Shown: positions 1 through 9,760, numbered from the stretch's first letter. The stretch: 64,000 nucleotides of DNA from Ignavibacteria bacterium (GCA_017303675.1 JAFLBX010000001.1:197970-261969), one strand, 5' to 3'. Translations and numbers: made by a program. Notes: generated by a model not told the origin, from the letters alone.

Positions 1-3000
1 TTTTTGCGAATACATCATTACATTCTGCAAGATATCCGTATCTGAATACATTTTTAACCTGTTCATCAATCGGCAGCTTTGTGGAAATTGGTTCAAGGAA
101 CTCAAATCTCCAGATACCTTCAGTACTTTGTTTAACAAAAGCCCTGTATCTTTCTTCACTGTTCCTTAACGCTTTTTCAGTTTCTTTACGTTCAGTAATA
201 TCGCTGTAAATTCCGTAAACACCAATTTGGTTCTCTTCCAAAGTAATAGGATATGCAAGTACTGATACATCCACTGTACTTCCGTTTTTCCTCTTTCTTT
301 CAGTTTCCCTGTGAATAATTTCTCCCTTAAGCACAAATAATGTCATTTGGGTTGCCTGCTCAAGCATGCTTTCAGGCACAATTATATCATTAAGGGTTTT
401 TCCTTTAATTTCATCAGCGCTGAACTGGAACATACGCTCAAACCCTTTATTAGCGTTGAGTATCCTGTCTTGATTATCCAAAACCACAATACCTTCCGGC
501 GAGTTTTCAAACAGCTGCTGGAAATATGATTTTTGCAGCAGTATTTCCTGCTCAGCTTTCTTTCTTTCAGTGATATCCCTGTAATTAAGAACAATTGCAC
601 CGATGGAAGGATCATTTATCAGATTATGAGCAGTTGCTTCATGCCAAGCTGAAAGTCCGCTGCTGTTTTTTAACCTGAACTGAACGTTGTTTACAATTTT
701 ACCTTCCTCAGATAACGTTTCTTTAAAAAGCTTTTCAGCGATTGGCCTGTCTTCATCATTGATAAATTCATATATATTTCTGCCGATATAATCTTCCAGG
801 TCATATCCCAATAATTTTGTGACAGAAGGACTTGTGTAGATTATTTTTCCTTCCTGGTCAACAAGAGAAATAAGATCTGTAATATTTTCTATAAGAGCTT
901 TAAATCTCTTATCTTTTTCAGTAAGTTCAACTTCGGCTTTTTTACGTTCTGTTATATCAATGCAGATCTGGTTTATTGCAACAGGAGTATTAAAATGGTC
1001 AAATTCCGCATACAGATATGTATCAAGCCAAATTACCGATTTATTCCTGTTTATTATCCTGTATTCAATATGCTGCGTGCCGCTGTATTTATCAGCAGCC
1101 CATTCTTTATAAAAGTTAAATACTTTTTCCCTGTCATCCGCATGTATCATTTCTACTAATTGGCTGTCACTAAGGTTATTATACTCTTCCATAGAGTAAC
1201 CTGACTGCCTGATAAACTCACTGTTCACAAAATCATACGCCCCTGAATTCAGTAATACCCTTGTTACTGCAACCGGCGCATTTGCCGCAAGGTTTTTGTA
1301 TTTATTTTCATTTTCTATGATCTTTTCCTGGGCTTTTTTCTGCTCAGTTATATCTATACATATCTGGTTTATGGAAACAACATTTCCATTTTCATCAAAA
1401 TCTGCAAATAAGAATGTATCTACCCAAATTAATTCACCCAGGCGGTTAAAAGTCCGGTAATCAATATGCTGTGTATCTTTGTATCCGGAATTTCTCCAGT
1501 TATTGAAAAATTCTCTGACTCTTTCATGGTCTTCCGGAAATGCCATGGCTTTCAACTGTTCAGGTCCAAGAGCATTATACTCTTCCATTGTATACCCGGT
1601 CTGACGGGTAAATTCATCATTGACATATTCATATTTCAGAGTATCGGCAGATATTCTTGTTACAGCAATAGGCGCGTTAGCTGCAAGGTTTTTATATTTC
1701 TTTTCACTTTCAAGTATTGTGAGCTCAGCTTTTTTGCGTTCAGTTATATCAATACATATTTCATTCATCATAACAGCTCTGCCTGCATCATCAAAATCAG
1801 CATAAATAAATGTATCAAGCCATATTAGCTCTTTTTTAAGGTTGAAGATCCGGTAATCAAAATGCAGCATTCCTTTAAAGCCGTTTTTCTTCCAAAGGTC
1901 ATAATTATCCTGAACTTTTTTTCTGTCTTCAACATAAATTATATTCGTCTTTTCAGCCCTTGAAAGATGGCTGTATTCTTCAACCGAGCATCCCATTTGC
2001 CGCGCAAATTCATCGTTGGCATACTCAAAATCATTTGTAGTCATAGAAAATCTTGCAACGGATACAGGTGCATTTTGTGCAAGATTTCTGTATTTCTTTT
2101 CACTTTCAAGCAGAGCTATCTGAAATTCCTTGTTAGGAGTAATATCTCTGCAAATAATGAACAATTCTTTCGGAATACCGTTAATATCTGAAATTAACCT
2201 TGTACTTTCATTTACCCAAATAACAGTTCCGTCTTTGCGAAGTTTTCTGAACTCAAGTTTTGCGCTTTCAAGTTTTTTAGAAAAAATTTCACTAATTCTG
2301 TCAATAACCAAGTCCCTGTCATCCGGGTGAACTACTTTCCATACTTCATTGCCAATAAGTTCATCTATCTCATATCCAAGATATTCAGCGCCAAACCTGT
2401 TAACTGACTTCACTTTACCTGTTGGAGATATTGAAAAATACATATCCGGGGCGCTGTCATACAGGTCCTGGAATCTTTTTTCACTTTGCTTTACGGCCTC
2501 TTCTGCTTTTTTTCTTTCAGTTATATCACTTGCAATACCAATATGCGCAACTGTTTTACCGGCATCGTTTTTCAGTATTGAAGTAGAAAGATAAACCGGG
2601 AACTCTTTGCCATCTTTAGTCCGGTTTATTAATTCACCCTGCCACCCGCCATTTGCGGTTTGTTTTATTATTTCATTATTTATATCAGGCGGATTGTGAA
2701 CACTTCTTATAAATGTTATCGGTTTTCCAAGTGCTTCATCTTTGGTGTAGCCATAAACTCTTTCGAAAGCATCATTCACAAAAATAATCTTGCCGTCAAG
2801 ATCCGTAATACTTACACATTCAGATATGCCTTTTACAGCCATAGCAAGCATATCAATTTTTTCCTGAGCCAGCTTGCGTTCTCTGATATCTCTTACGAAT
2901 AACTGAACAACTTCTTCATCAAACAGCCTGATAAGCCGCATACTTATCTCAACATCTACAAATGCGCCGTCTTTGCATTTATACTGCGTTTCAAACTGGT

Positions 3001-4015
3001 AATTCCCTTTTTCTTTCAATGAAGAATAGATCATAAAGGTGTTATCAATGATATTTTCATTTATAAGCTCTGAAAATCTCATTTTTGAAAGCTCTTCTTT
3101 GGTGTAACCAAGAAGCTTACTTGCCTGGTTATTTACGGAAATTATCCTTCCGTTGAGTGATTGAACAAAAATAGCATCCGTCGCGTAATCAAACAGGTTA
3201 CGGAACTTTGTTTCGCTTTCTTTAAGCGCATTTTCGGCAACTTTTCTTTCGGTAATATCCTGAATAATAAGGACAGCGCCGGTTATTCTGCCTTTATCAT
3301 CCCTTAATGGAGAGGAGCTGTGATCAATTGATACTTCCCTGCCATCCCTTGCAATCAGTACAGTATGGTTACTTCTGCCTATTACAATGTTTTCCTGCAA
3401 TACCCTTTCTATCGGATTTTGCACAGGTTCTCTGGTTTCTTCATCCAGCAGTATGAGCAGTTCGTATATTCTTTTTCCTGCAACTTCATTTAAAGACCAG
3501 CCGGTTAGCATTTCAGCAACCGGATTAAGGAATTTAATAAAACCATATTCATCTGTAACAATAACCGCATCACCAACACTTTTTAATATTGCACTCAGCC
3601 AGCGTTCGTTTTCTTTCAGCTTGGTTTCCATTTGGTGCTTATAAAGCGCCATTTCTATGCTTGAACGCAGGTACCTTTCTTCAAACGGTTTTAAAATGTA
3701 ACCTAAGGGTTCTGTCATTTTAGCGCGCTTTAAAGTGCGGTCATCTTCATATGCTGTTAAATAAACAATAGGGATATTATATTTTTTTCTTATTTCTGCG
3801 GCTGTTTCAATTCCGTCAATATCACCCTTCAAAACAATATCCATCAATACAAGGTCAGGGCGCAGTTCCTCAGCTCTGAGGATCGCCTCTTTTCCTGTAA
3901 AGACAACATCAGGTACTATATACCCAAGACCTTCAAGACAATTCTTAATATCCTGGGCAATAATACCTTCATCTTCAACAACCATTATACGCGGGGTACC
4001 ATTAAGGTTTGTCAA
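1..4015 (-). CDS. Response-regulator receiver + ten tandem PAS domains, multi-sensor signalling protein (3' end outside window)
   Basis: Partial gene running off the left edge; about 1338 codons are visible. My own translation of the minus strand gives an N-terminal CheY-like receiver (residues about 5-125; acidic pair in VVEDEG, phospho-acceptor Asp59 in LVLMDI, Lys in LKPFEER). It is followed by ten PAS domains of about 120-130 residues, most ending in the PAC signature DITERKKAE. The last PAS is still open at position 1, so an output domain, most likely a histidine kinase, should lie beyond the window. No membrane segment is visible, so it is probably cytoplasmic. PAS 5-7 (about 2115-930) resemble one another closely. 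Start: TTG at 4015, preceded by AAAGAGGG at good spacing; the first in-frame ATG is at 3985 and would cut into the receiver. The ligands of the PAS domains cannot be predicted from this. Confidence 0.85.
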   Translation of the reverse strand, partial: MTNLNGTPRIMVVEDEGIIAQDIKNCLEGLGYIVPDVVFTGKEAILRAEELRPDLVLMDIVLKGDIDGIETAAEIRKKYNIPIVYLTAYEDDRTLKRAKMTEPLGYILKPFEERYLRSSIEMALYKHQMETKLKENERWLSAILKSVGDAVIVTDEYGFIKFLNPVAEMLTGWSLNEVAGKRIYELLILLDEETREPVQNPIERVLQENIVIGRSNHTVLIARDGREVSIDHSSSPLRDDKGRITGAVLIIQDITERKVAENALKESETKFRNLFDYATDAIFVQSLNGRIISVNNQASKLLGYTKEELSKMRFSELINENIIDNTFMIYSSLKEKGNYQFETQYKCKDGAFVDVEISMRLIRLFDEEVVQLFVRDIRERKLAQEKIDMLAMAVKGISECVSITDLDGKIIFVNDAFERVYGYTKDEALGKPITFIRSVHNPPDINNEIIKQTANGGWQGELINRTKDGKEFPVYLSTSILKNDAGKTVAHIGIASDITERKKAEEAVKQSEKRFQDLYDSAPDMYFSISPTGKVKSVNRFGAEYLGYEIDELIGNEVWKVVHPDDRDLVIDRISEIFSKKLESAKLEFRKLRKDGTVIWVNESTRLISDINGIPKELFIICRDITPNKEFQIALLESEKKYRNLAQNAPVSVARFSMTTNDFEYANDEFARQMGCSVEEYSHLSRAEKTNIIYVEDRKKVQDNYDLWKKNGFKGMLHFDYRIFNLKKELIWLDTFIYADFDDAGRAVMMNEICIDITERKKAELTILESEKKYKNLAANAPIAVTRISADTLKYEYVNDEFTRQTGYTMEEYNALGPEQLKAMAFPEDHERVREFFNNWRNSGYKDTQHIDYRTFNRLGELIWVDTFLFADFDENGNVVSINQICIDITEQKKAQEKIIENENKYKNLAANAPVAVTRVLLNSGAYDFVNSEFIRQSGYSMEEYNNLSDSQLVEMIHADDREKVFNFYKEWAADKYSGTQHIEYRIINRNKSVIWLDTYLYAEFDHFNTPVAINQICIDITERKKAEVELTEKDKRFKALIENITDLISLVDQEGKIIYTSPSVTKLLGYDLEDYIGRNIYEFINDEDRPIAEKLFKETLSEEGKIVNNVQFRLKNSSGLSAWHEATAHNLINDPSIGAIVLNYRDITERKKAEQEILLQKSYFQQLFENSPEGIVVLDNQDRILNANKGFERMFQFSADEIKGKTLNDIIVPESMLEQATQMTLFVLKGEIIHRETERKRKNGSTVDVSVLAYPITLEENQIGVYGIYSDITERKETEKALRNSEERYRAFVKQSTEGIWRFEFLEPISTKLPIDEQVKNVFRYGYLAECNDVFAK

Positions 4016-4274
4016 TTGAAAACCCTCTTTTCGACATATTTATTTTTCAATATTACGTATATTTATTTGAACCATTGAAATTTGGTTCCTATATTATCTG
4101 CTCTCTTTCTGCTATTTTACCCTACTTGTTATAATGAACCTTATAAAATTTTAAATTTCGAGCAATAAGTTAACATTTATACGGTATAGCTTCAATACCG
4201 CCTAAACGTTACTTAAAAAGATTTATTTTAATATACTTTACCTTCTCCATATTTGCTGTTAAATTTGTAACAAT

Positions 4275-5399
4275 ATGCTGAAAAATAACAATAATTTTAA
4301 CATTTTAATGTCTTGCGGCTCATATTCCTGGGGTGGTCTTGAAATGATAACGCTTGAAACAGCAAAACATTTAAGAGAAAATGGGTTAAATGTTAAAATA
4401 TTATGTTCAAAAAGCTCAAAACTTGAAGATGAAGCCCAAAAAAGCTCTTTTGCAACTATTTCAGTTTTTGGTAAAAACAAACAGATACCTTCTTCTATAA
4501 TAGAACTGAAAAAGATTTTAAAAAATTCAGAAATTAACGTAATACATTCACACCATTCCCATGACCTGTGGGTATTGACTCCTGCATTAAATTTTTCAGG
4601 CAGCATGGCAAAACTTTTTTTAACGAAGCATATGGCAAGCGGTATCAAAAAAAATGATATGTTCCACCGTTACCTATATAAAAGAATTAACAAAGTGTTT
4701 GCAATTTCAAGTTACATAAAAACGAGCCTCTTGAATACCACCCCTTTGAATAGCGAAAAAATTATGTTGTTGCCCGTTGGAATTGATTTGCAGAGGTTTG
4801 ACCGGAAAAAATATGATACTATGCATCTGAAAAAATTTTTAAACATACCAAATGATAAAATTATAATAGGTATTGCCGGCAGAATGACCCCCGGAAAAGG
4901 CCATGAAGAATTTCTGGAAGCTGCAGGAATACTAAACAAAGAATTTCCGGGCATGCTTTATTTCCTGGTAATAGGTAATGCAAGTTATGGAGAAGAAAAA
5001 TATGAGGAAGGAATTCTAAAATTATCAGAGAGCCTTGGATTGGATAATATCAAATTTACCGGGTACACTCCTGAGCCGGAAAAATTAATGTCGGTACTTG
5101 ATATTCTTTCATTCCCTTCTCATGATGAATCTTTTGGAAGAGTTTTGCTTGAAGCAATGGCGCTGGAGATCCCTACAGCCGCCAGCGGATTTGCGGGAGT
5201 ACTTGATATAACAGTTGAAAATGAAACTGGTCTTCTATTTGAACCAAAGAACTCAAAAAGCCAGGCTGAAGCCCTGGCGAAACTGATCACGAACGAAGAG
5301 ATAAGAAAGAAATTTGCGGTTAACGGCAAAAAACGGGCGGCAGAAATATTCAGTTTTGATATAATGATAGAAAGCTTAATTAAACAATATAAAATGTAA
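4275..5399 (+). CDS. Glycosyltransferase family 4 (GT-B fold)
   Basis: 374 residues, cytoplasmic or peripheral, no signal peptide. The N-terminal GT4 half has an early Gly-rich donor-loop region (SYSWGGLEM, residues about 15-24) and HSHHSHD at about 95-101. The C-terminal Rossmann half begins near residue 195 (GIAGRMTPGKGHEEF) and carries the E-x7-E motif ESFGRVLLEAM near residue 285-297. The family transfers sugars from nucleotide-activated donors to lipid or polysaccharide acceptors; the acceptor here is unknown. It is followed after one base by a Nudix hydrolase gene, so the two are probably co-transcribed. A PelF/RfaB-like role in surface glycans is possible but not provable from the sequence. 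Confidence 0.88.
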   Translation: MLKNNNNFNILMSCGSYSWGGLEMITLETAKHLRENGLNVKILCSKSSKLEDEAQKSSFATISVFGKNKQIPSSIIELKKILKNSEINVIHSHHSHDLWVLTPALNFSGSMAKLFLTKHMASGIKKNDMFHRYLYKRINKVFAISSYIKTSLLNTTPLNSEKIMLLPVGIDLQRFDRKKYDTMHLKKFLNIPNDKIIIGIAGRMTPGKGHEEFLEAAGILNKEFPGMLYFLVIGNASYGEEKYEEGILKLSESLGLDNIKFTGYTPEPEKLMSVLDILSFPSHDESFGRVLLEAMALEIPTAASGFAGVLDITVENETGLLFEPKNSKSQAEALAKLITNEEIRKKFAVNGKKRAAEIFSFDIMIESLIKQYKM

Positions 5400-5400
5400 T

Positions 5401-5874
5401 ATGGGTAAAAAAAGGATCAGTGCAGGTTTACTAATGTACAGAATTAAAAACGGGGTACCCGAAGTATTTCTCGCACATCCGGGCGGACCGTATTTCCACA
5501 AAAAAGATGAAGGACACTGGAGTATACCAAAAGGCGAACCTGAAATTGAAGAAGATATTCTAGTTACTGCGATGCGTGAATTTAAAGAAGAAACAGGAAT
5601 TAATCCTGTCGGAAATCTCATTCCCCTGGGTTCAATAATGCAAAAAGGCGGCAAAGAAGTGTTTGCATGGGGTTTTGAAAGCGATCTCCCGCCGAATTAC
5701 GTTCATGAATGTAATTTTTTTGAAGAGGAATGGCCGCCCAATTCCGGTGAATACAGGGAATTTCCGGAAGTAGATAAAGTTTCTTTCTTTACGATCGAAG
5801 AGGCAAAACAAAAGATAAAAGCAGCGCAAATTCCGCTTATTGACAGGCTCCTTGAGGAAATTAAACGAAATTAA
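5401..5874 (+). CDS. Nudix hydrolase, diadenosine-polyphosphate/NTP type
   Basis: 157 residues. The Nudix box G-x5-E-x7-REUxEExGU is intact: it starts at the Gly of KGEPEIEED and runs to REFKEETGI (residues about 40-63), with the metal-binding glutamates in place. The N-terminus (SAGLLMYR, then HPGGP and GHWSIPKGE) is typical of the YfcD/AP4A-hydrolase-like cytoplasmic group that removes nucleoside diphosphate-linked moieties. The substrate is not predictable. The ATG lies one base after the stop of the glycosyltransferase gene, which indicates translational coupling. Confidence 0.88.
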   Translation: MGKKRISAGLLMYRIKNGVPEVFLAHPGGPYFHKKDEGHWSIPKGEPEIEEDILVTAMREFKEETGINPVGNLIPLGSIMQKGGKEVFAWGFESDLPPNYVHECNFFEEEWPPNSGEYREFPEVDKVSFFTIEEAKQKIKAAQIPLIDRLLEEIKRN

Positions 5875-5899
5875 GAGGGCGGTGATTTCCAATCATCTA

Positions 5900-6424
5900 T
5901 TAATTATTCCACTCATCTCTTAATAGTGAATATAAATAGCCATCCCAATACTCATCATTATATTTTGTACACTTTCTTTTTAAACCTTCTTTTTTGAATC
6001 CAAGCTTTTCGTAACATTTTATCGCCGGTAAATTAAATGAATATACATTCAATTCGAGCCGTGTAATTCCAATTTCATTAAAAGCTAAACGAATTGTATA
6101 TGAAATAAGCTTATTGGCTATGCCTTGTGAGCGGAATGCTTTATCTGTAAAGATCCTGCATAAGCTTGCTGTTTCATTATTTCTTGAAATTGCCCCAAGT
6201 TCACACATTCCCGCAATGTTACCTTTGCTGTCAACTGCTTTAAAGATCATCCTGTTCGGTTCAGGTTCTTTGGTTGCTGCAAAATATACTTTTAGCTGCT
6301 CAAGAGTTAACGGAAAGTCAAATACCGGACCGCACCACTCAAGCATTGTTTTTTCATCTTCTGCCCATGAAATTAGTTTTTCAAGGTCACTTTCCAATAA
6401 CGGTACAATTTTTATTTCTTCCAT
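5900..6424 (-). CDS. GNAT N-acetyltransferase
   Basis: 174 residues of a single GNAT domain. The acetyl-CoA pyrophosphate-binding loop is recognisable (RSQGIANKLISY, about residues 113-124, the R/Q-x-x-G-x-G/A pattern), followed by the family C-terminal YEKLGFKKEGLKRK. It resembles the RimJ/RimL branch and could acetylate a protein N-terminus, an amine metabolite or an antibiotic; the acceptor is not readable. It starts five bases after the stop of another GNAT gene in the same direction, so the pair forms a two-gene operon. Confidence 0.85.
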   Translation of the reverse strand: MEEIKIVPLLESDLEKLISWAEDEKTMLEWCGPVFDFPLTLEQLKVYFAATKEPEPNRMIFKAVDSKGNIAGMCELGAISRNNETASLCRIFTDKAFRSQGIANKLISYTIRLAFNEIGITRLELNVYSFNLPAIKCYEKLGFKKEGLKRKCTKYNDEYWDGYLYSLLRDEWNN

Positions 6425-6429
6425 ATTTA

Positions 6430-6894
6430 TTACCTGTTAAGCCATTTTGTCATAATATTTCTATTATGAGCAATAAATCCTTTTTTGCTGTAGAGTTTTT
6501 GAGCTGTTTGATTTAAATGTTCAACTTCAAGCCTAAGTGCTTTATATCCTTTGCCTGCTGCATAATTCAAAGCGAAATCAACTGCCTTAGCTCCAATACC
6601 CTTTCCGCGAAAAGCCTCTTCTATATATAGTTCATCTATGAATGCTGTTTCACCTTTGAACTCAATGCTAAAAAATGCTGTTATTGATATATATCCTGCC
6701 AGATTATCATTATAATATATCAGGAACACAGCTCCGAATCTGTCATTATTAACTAATTCTTTAAGTGCATTCGATACATCGGTTTCAACAAATTCCGTGT
6801 TTTCAGTCGCATATAATTTCCCGATCATTTCCGTAATTTTTGGTATATCTTCCGGGTTTGCTGAGCGAAAATCAATATTTAATTTTTGAGGCAA
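6430..6894 (-). CDS. GNAT N-acetyltransferase
   Basis: 154 residues, GNAT fold. Motif A is clear at about residues 94-106 (EEAFRGKGIGAKAVDFA), and the C-terminal LNQTAQKLYSKKGFIAHN is the usual beta6/alpha4 segment. It differs from its downstream neighbour (different N-terminal half), so these are adjacent members of one superfamily rather than a recent duplication. Substrate unknown. First gene of the two-gene minus-strand unit; the gap to the divergently transcribed yqgE-like gene is about 160 bases and must hold both promoters. Confidence 0.85.
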   Translation of the reverse strand: MPQKLNIDFRSANPEDIPKITEMIGKLYATENTEFVETDVSNALKELVNNDRFGAVFLIYYNDNLAGYISITAFFSIEFKGETAFIDELYIEEAFRGKGIGAKAVDFALNYAAGKGYKALRLEVEHLNQTAQKLYSKKGFIAHNRNIMTKWLNR

Positions 6895-7057
6895 ATGATC
6901 TGTTATTTTTTATTGTGTTTTGAACTTCAGGCTCATAATTTCAATAACAAAAGTGGATATAATTTACAATACATTCAATTTCAGAATTTATACCAAATAA
7001 ATCCGGTTATTTAATATTCACAGATTTCATATTATATTGTAAAACATTAACAGAGAA

Positions 7058-7612
7058 ATGACAATAAATCCTGAAAAAGGCAAAATACTGATATCCGAAC
7101 CCTTTTTAAATGACCCCAATTTCAAAAGGACAATAATATTGTTAACTGAGCATGGAGATGATGGTTCAGTTGGATTTGTGATGAATAAACCCACAGATTA
7201 CAGAATTCATGAAGTCATTGAAGATTTCCCCGTATTTGATTCAGTTGTTTATTATGGCGGACCTGTTCAATTAAACACCCTTCAGTTCATTTACAGGGGA
7301 GAAAATGTAATTGAAGGCTCAATTGAAATCTCTCCCGGACTTTATTGGGGAGGAAGCTTTGATATACTCAAAGCCTTAATAACATCAAATGCTGTTGATG
7401 CTTCTGATTTCAGGTTCTTCCTGGGATATTCCGGCTGGATCGAAGGACAAATTGAAGATGAATTAAAACTGAATTCATGGATAGTGGCAGATACAACAAT
7501 TGAAAATATTTTTTCTGATGAACCGGATAAATTATGGCGTGAAACTCTAAAAGGTATGGGTAAAAAATTCGCAATTCTTGCAAGCTTCCCTGAAAACCCC
7601 AGTGTAAATTAA
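7058..7612 (+). CDS. YqgE/AlgH family protein (UPF0301)
   Basis: 184 residues, the usual length for the family. Recognised from the N-terminal KGKILISEPFLNDPNF, the GSVGFVMNKPT segment (residues about 35-46), YYGGPV near 66 and LFLGYSGW-like FFLGYSGWIEGQ near 126. YqgE/AlgH proteins are small cytoplasmic proteins of poorly defined biochemistry; AlgH was linked to alginate regulation in Pseudomonas, but that does not transfer here. It stands alone, followed after 21 bases by an unrelated membrane protein that may be co-transcribed. Confidence 0.9.
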   Translation: MTINPEKGKILISEPFLNDPNFKRTIILLTEHGDDGSVGFVMNKPTDYRIHEVIEDFPVFDSVVYYGGPVQLNTLQFIYRGENVIEGSIEISPGLYWGGSFDILKALITSNAVDASDFRFFLGYSGWIEGQIEDELKLNSWIVADTTIENIFSDEPDKLWRETLKGMGKKFAILASFPENPSVN

Positions 7613-7633
7613 ATATAAACTATCATTACATAA

Positions 7634-8095
7634 ATGTACACTACATTACTATCGCTTCATTCAGTATTCCGCTGGCTTATTGTTATTGGTGTAATTTATA
7701 CTTTATACCGTGCATATACAGGCTTAGCAGCCAATAAAACATTTACATCTGCTGATGCAAATACAAGGAAGTATACAGTAATAGCTGCTCATATACAACT
7801 TCTTTTGGGTTTGGCATTATATTTTTTAAGCCCGATGGTTCAATATTTCATGAGCAATTTCAGCGCAGCCGTAAAAATTAAAGAAATGCGGTTTTACGGA
7901 ATGGAACATTCGATAGTGATGTTTCTTGCAATAGTTTTTATAACTATTGGCTCAGCAGTTTCAAAGAAAAAGGATACTGACCTGGCAAAATTCAAAGCCC
8001 TGGCAATATGGTTTACTATTGCGCTGATCCTGCTGCTGTTAATGGTTCCCTGGCCAATTTCACCTTTTTCAATGAGGCCCTGGTTCAGATTTTAA
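7634..8095 (+). CDS. Small integral membrane protein, four predicted TM helices ('cytochrome B'-like in Bacteroidetes annotation)
   Basis: 153 residues. Hydrophobic stretches near residues 12-30, 48-68, 93-112 and 124-142 suggest four membrane helices. It begins SLHSVFRWLIVIGVIYTLY and has conserved-looking His9, His53 and His97 at helix boundaries (HSVFRW, AAHIQLLL, MEHSIVMF), which would suit heme or quinone binding. Homologues are often labelled cytochrome B in Bacteroidetes genomes; I would not take that as proof of function. Its stop codon overlaps by a few bases the end of the convergent metallophosphoesterase pseudogene. Confidence 0.75.
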   Translation: MYTTLLSLHSVFRWLIVIGVIYTLYRAYTGLAANKTFTSADANTRKYTVIAAHIQLLLGLALYFLSPMVQYFMSNFSAAVKIKEMRFYGMEHSIVMFLAIVFITIGSAVSKKKDTDLAKFKALAIWFTIALILLLLMVPWPISPFSMRPWFRF

Positions 8096-9240
8096 GGGAT
8101 AAAACTCAGATTTATCACAACTATCTCCGGTCTGTTTCCGGTCCTTATCGGCGGACCCCATGTGCCTAAGCCGCAGCTTACGTAGAAATGAGTACTTCCT
8201 TTTTGTTTATATCCCATACTTACTTCGTAAATCTTTTTAGTGATAAAATTGAAAGGCCATAACTGCCCGTGGTGTGTATGCCCGCTTAGCTGAAGATCTA
8301 TACCGTTTTTTTCAGCTTCTTCAAGGCGTACAGGCTGGTGGTCCATTAATATTACAGGCAAGGTTCTGTCAACTCCTTCAAGAAGCTGGTTCAGCGGCTT
8401 GCGGATTATTCCCGCAAATCCTTTGGAAGCACGGTCTTCCCTGCCAACCACGTAAAAAGAATCAGCAATTTTAACAGTATTATCCCGCAATTCTGTAATT
8501 CCGTGCTCTGTTAAATATTTTATTGAAGGCTCAACACCTCCAATATATTCATGATTACCGGTTACAGCAAATATTCCGTATTTCGCTCTCAATGCCCGCA
8601 GATCCTCACCGCAATTTTGTTTAATAACAGATTCAATATCCTCATCAACAACATCTCCCGGTAATAGTATTAAATCAGGTGATTGTGAGTTAATAATATC
8701 AACATATTTTCTGAGCCGCTTCCTGTTTATTATTGTTCAAAGGTGAATATCTGAAGCTGCAACTACCCTGAGTGATTTAAGTACTCCGGCTTTTTTATTG
8801 ATCTTTATATTTAGTTTTTTTATTAAGGGACTTGCTGCATTCAAATATCCCGATATTACTATAAGTATTACAACAGTATTCACCCCAATAAAAAAGTACA
8901 AATTGTATTCCGGTGAAATGAAAGAAGCTGGCAATATGCCGAAAATAAAATTTAGTAACCGCAGCAAATCTGCTGCTAGAACAAACAACAGATAATAAAC
9001 CATTGCCCCCAGCCAGAAGGAACCTATCCACACAAAAAAAGCAGAAACTGAATTCAGGAATTTCCTTTCAAGAAACCTGCCGATAATATAAGCCAGGTAC
9101 AAAAACAGAAAAATTAGAGAATAAACTGACCTGAAATTTTCAGGAAGGGCATGTAAACCGGTAATGTAAATGTAATAATTGACCAGCGTATAAACGCTTA
9201 GAACTATTGTGATAAATACAGCAAATTGAGATTTTTTCAA
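8092..9240 (-). pseudogene. Metallophosphoesterase (YkuE/YaeI-like), interrupted by one in-frame TGA
   Basis: Two open segments in the same frame, 9240-8737 and the continuation to 8092, form one protein of about 382 residues. The first 167 residues give four or five membrane helices and the start of the phosphoesterase domain, ending in VVAASDIHL. A TGA at 8739-8737 follows, then reading continues in frame as TIINRKRLRKYV, LLPGDVVDE, VTGNHEY, LMDHQP and LSGHTHHGQLWP, which are the remaining metal-binding motifs. Family members read SDIHLG, so a single GGA-to-TGA change explains the stop; no frame change is needed. Intact relatives are membrane-anchored phosphodiesterases, some acting on UDP-sugar-lipids. 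An internal start (8592) would lack motif I and be inactive. A sequencing error is the main alternative. Confidence 0.85.
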
Positions 9241-9302
9241 GAAAAATAATGTAGTTGGTATTAGTTAAGACGGAAGATTAAACTTTTTATTTTACGAAAT
9301 TC

Positions 9303-9335
9303 ATTCATCCGATGACTCTAATTCATCGGATGAAT
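9303..9335. terminator. Perfect 13-bp stem-loop between thioesterase and metallophosphoesterase genes
   Basis: attcatccgatga (9303-9315) pairs with tcatcggatgaat (9323-9335) around a 7-base loop. It lies directly after the thioesterase stop. No T-run follows on the minus strand, so it may act as a weak terminator, an mRNA 3'-end stabiliser or an attenuator. Confidence 0.5.
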
Positions 9336-9338
9336 TTC

Positions 9339-9752
9339 TCATAAATTCAGAATAATATAATTTACCTGTGCAACAGCAACATGGGTATTATTAATGTCAT
9401 ACAGATCTACAGCTACAGGGGCAAGAGTTCTGCCGTGTTTGATAACTTTCGCAATTGCCCGCACATCTGTTCTGCATGCTGCCAGAAAGCGTATATTCAT
9501 ATCTGTCGTTGTGATCTTTGCATCTGCACCGGTAAGTGTAAGAAGCGCGAACGCGCTGATGGAATCAGCTACTGTCATTAGTAAACCGCCGTGAAATGAC
9601 TCGTATATTCCATCGTACTGTTTTTGATGTTTTACAATGGCTTCACAGATACCGTTATCCATTTCAAAAAACTCAAAGCCCAGTGTATCAACAATCGGAA
9701 TTTTTTTTATGCGGGCAAGCACATCCTGCCTTATTATTTTTTCTGTCTTCAC
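9339..9752 (-). CDS. PaaI/YigI-type hotdog-fold acyl-CoA thioesterase
   Basis: 137 residues, a single hotdog domain. The active-site region FHGGLLMTVADSISAFAL (residues about 53-70) carries the HGG-x-x-x-x-x-D signature in which the Asp and Gly residues support hydrolysis of acyl-CoA thioesters. The second half, AKITTTDMNIRFLA, is the usual central strand (TTDMNIRFL). Cytoplasmic; acyl specificity unknown. It stands between two hairpins, so it is probably transcribed on its own. Confidence 0.85.
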   Translation of the reverse strand: MKTEKIIRQDVLARIKKIPIVDTLGFEFFEMDNGICEAIVKHQKQYDGIYESFHGGLLMTVADSISAFALLTLTGADAKITTTDMNIRFLAACRTDVRAIAKVIKHGRTLAPVAVDLYDINNTHVAVAQVNYIILNL

Positions 9753-9760
9753 AATTTTTC

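Noticed and set aside
382-3644. Several 60-120 codon open frames on both strands
   Set aside because: They are shadows of the long minus-strand multi-PAS gene, whose translation is continuous and full of PAS motifs.
8737-8739. TGA as selenocysteine or recoded codon
   Set aside because: The expected residue is Gly, no selenocysteine-insertion-like structure is evident next to it, and TGA is a normal stop elsewhere in the window.
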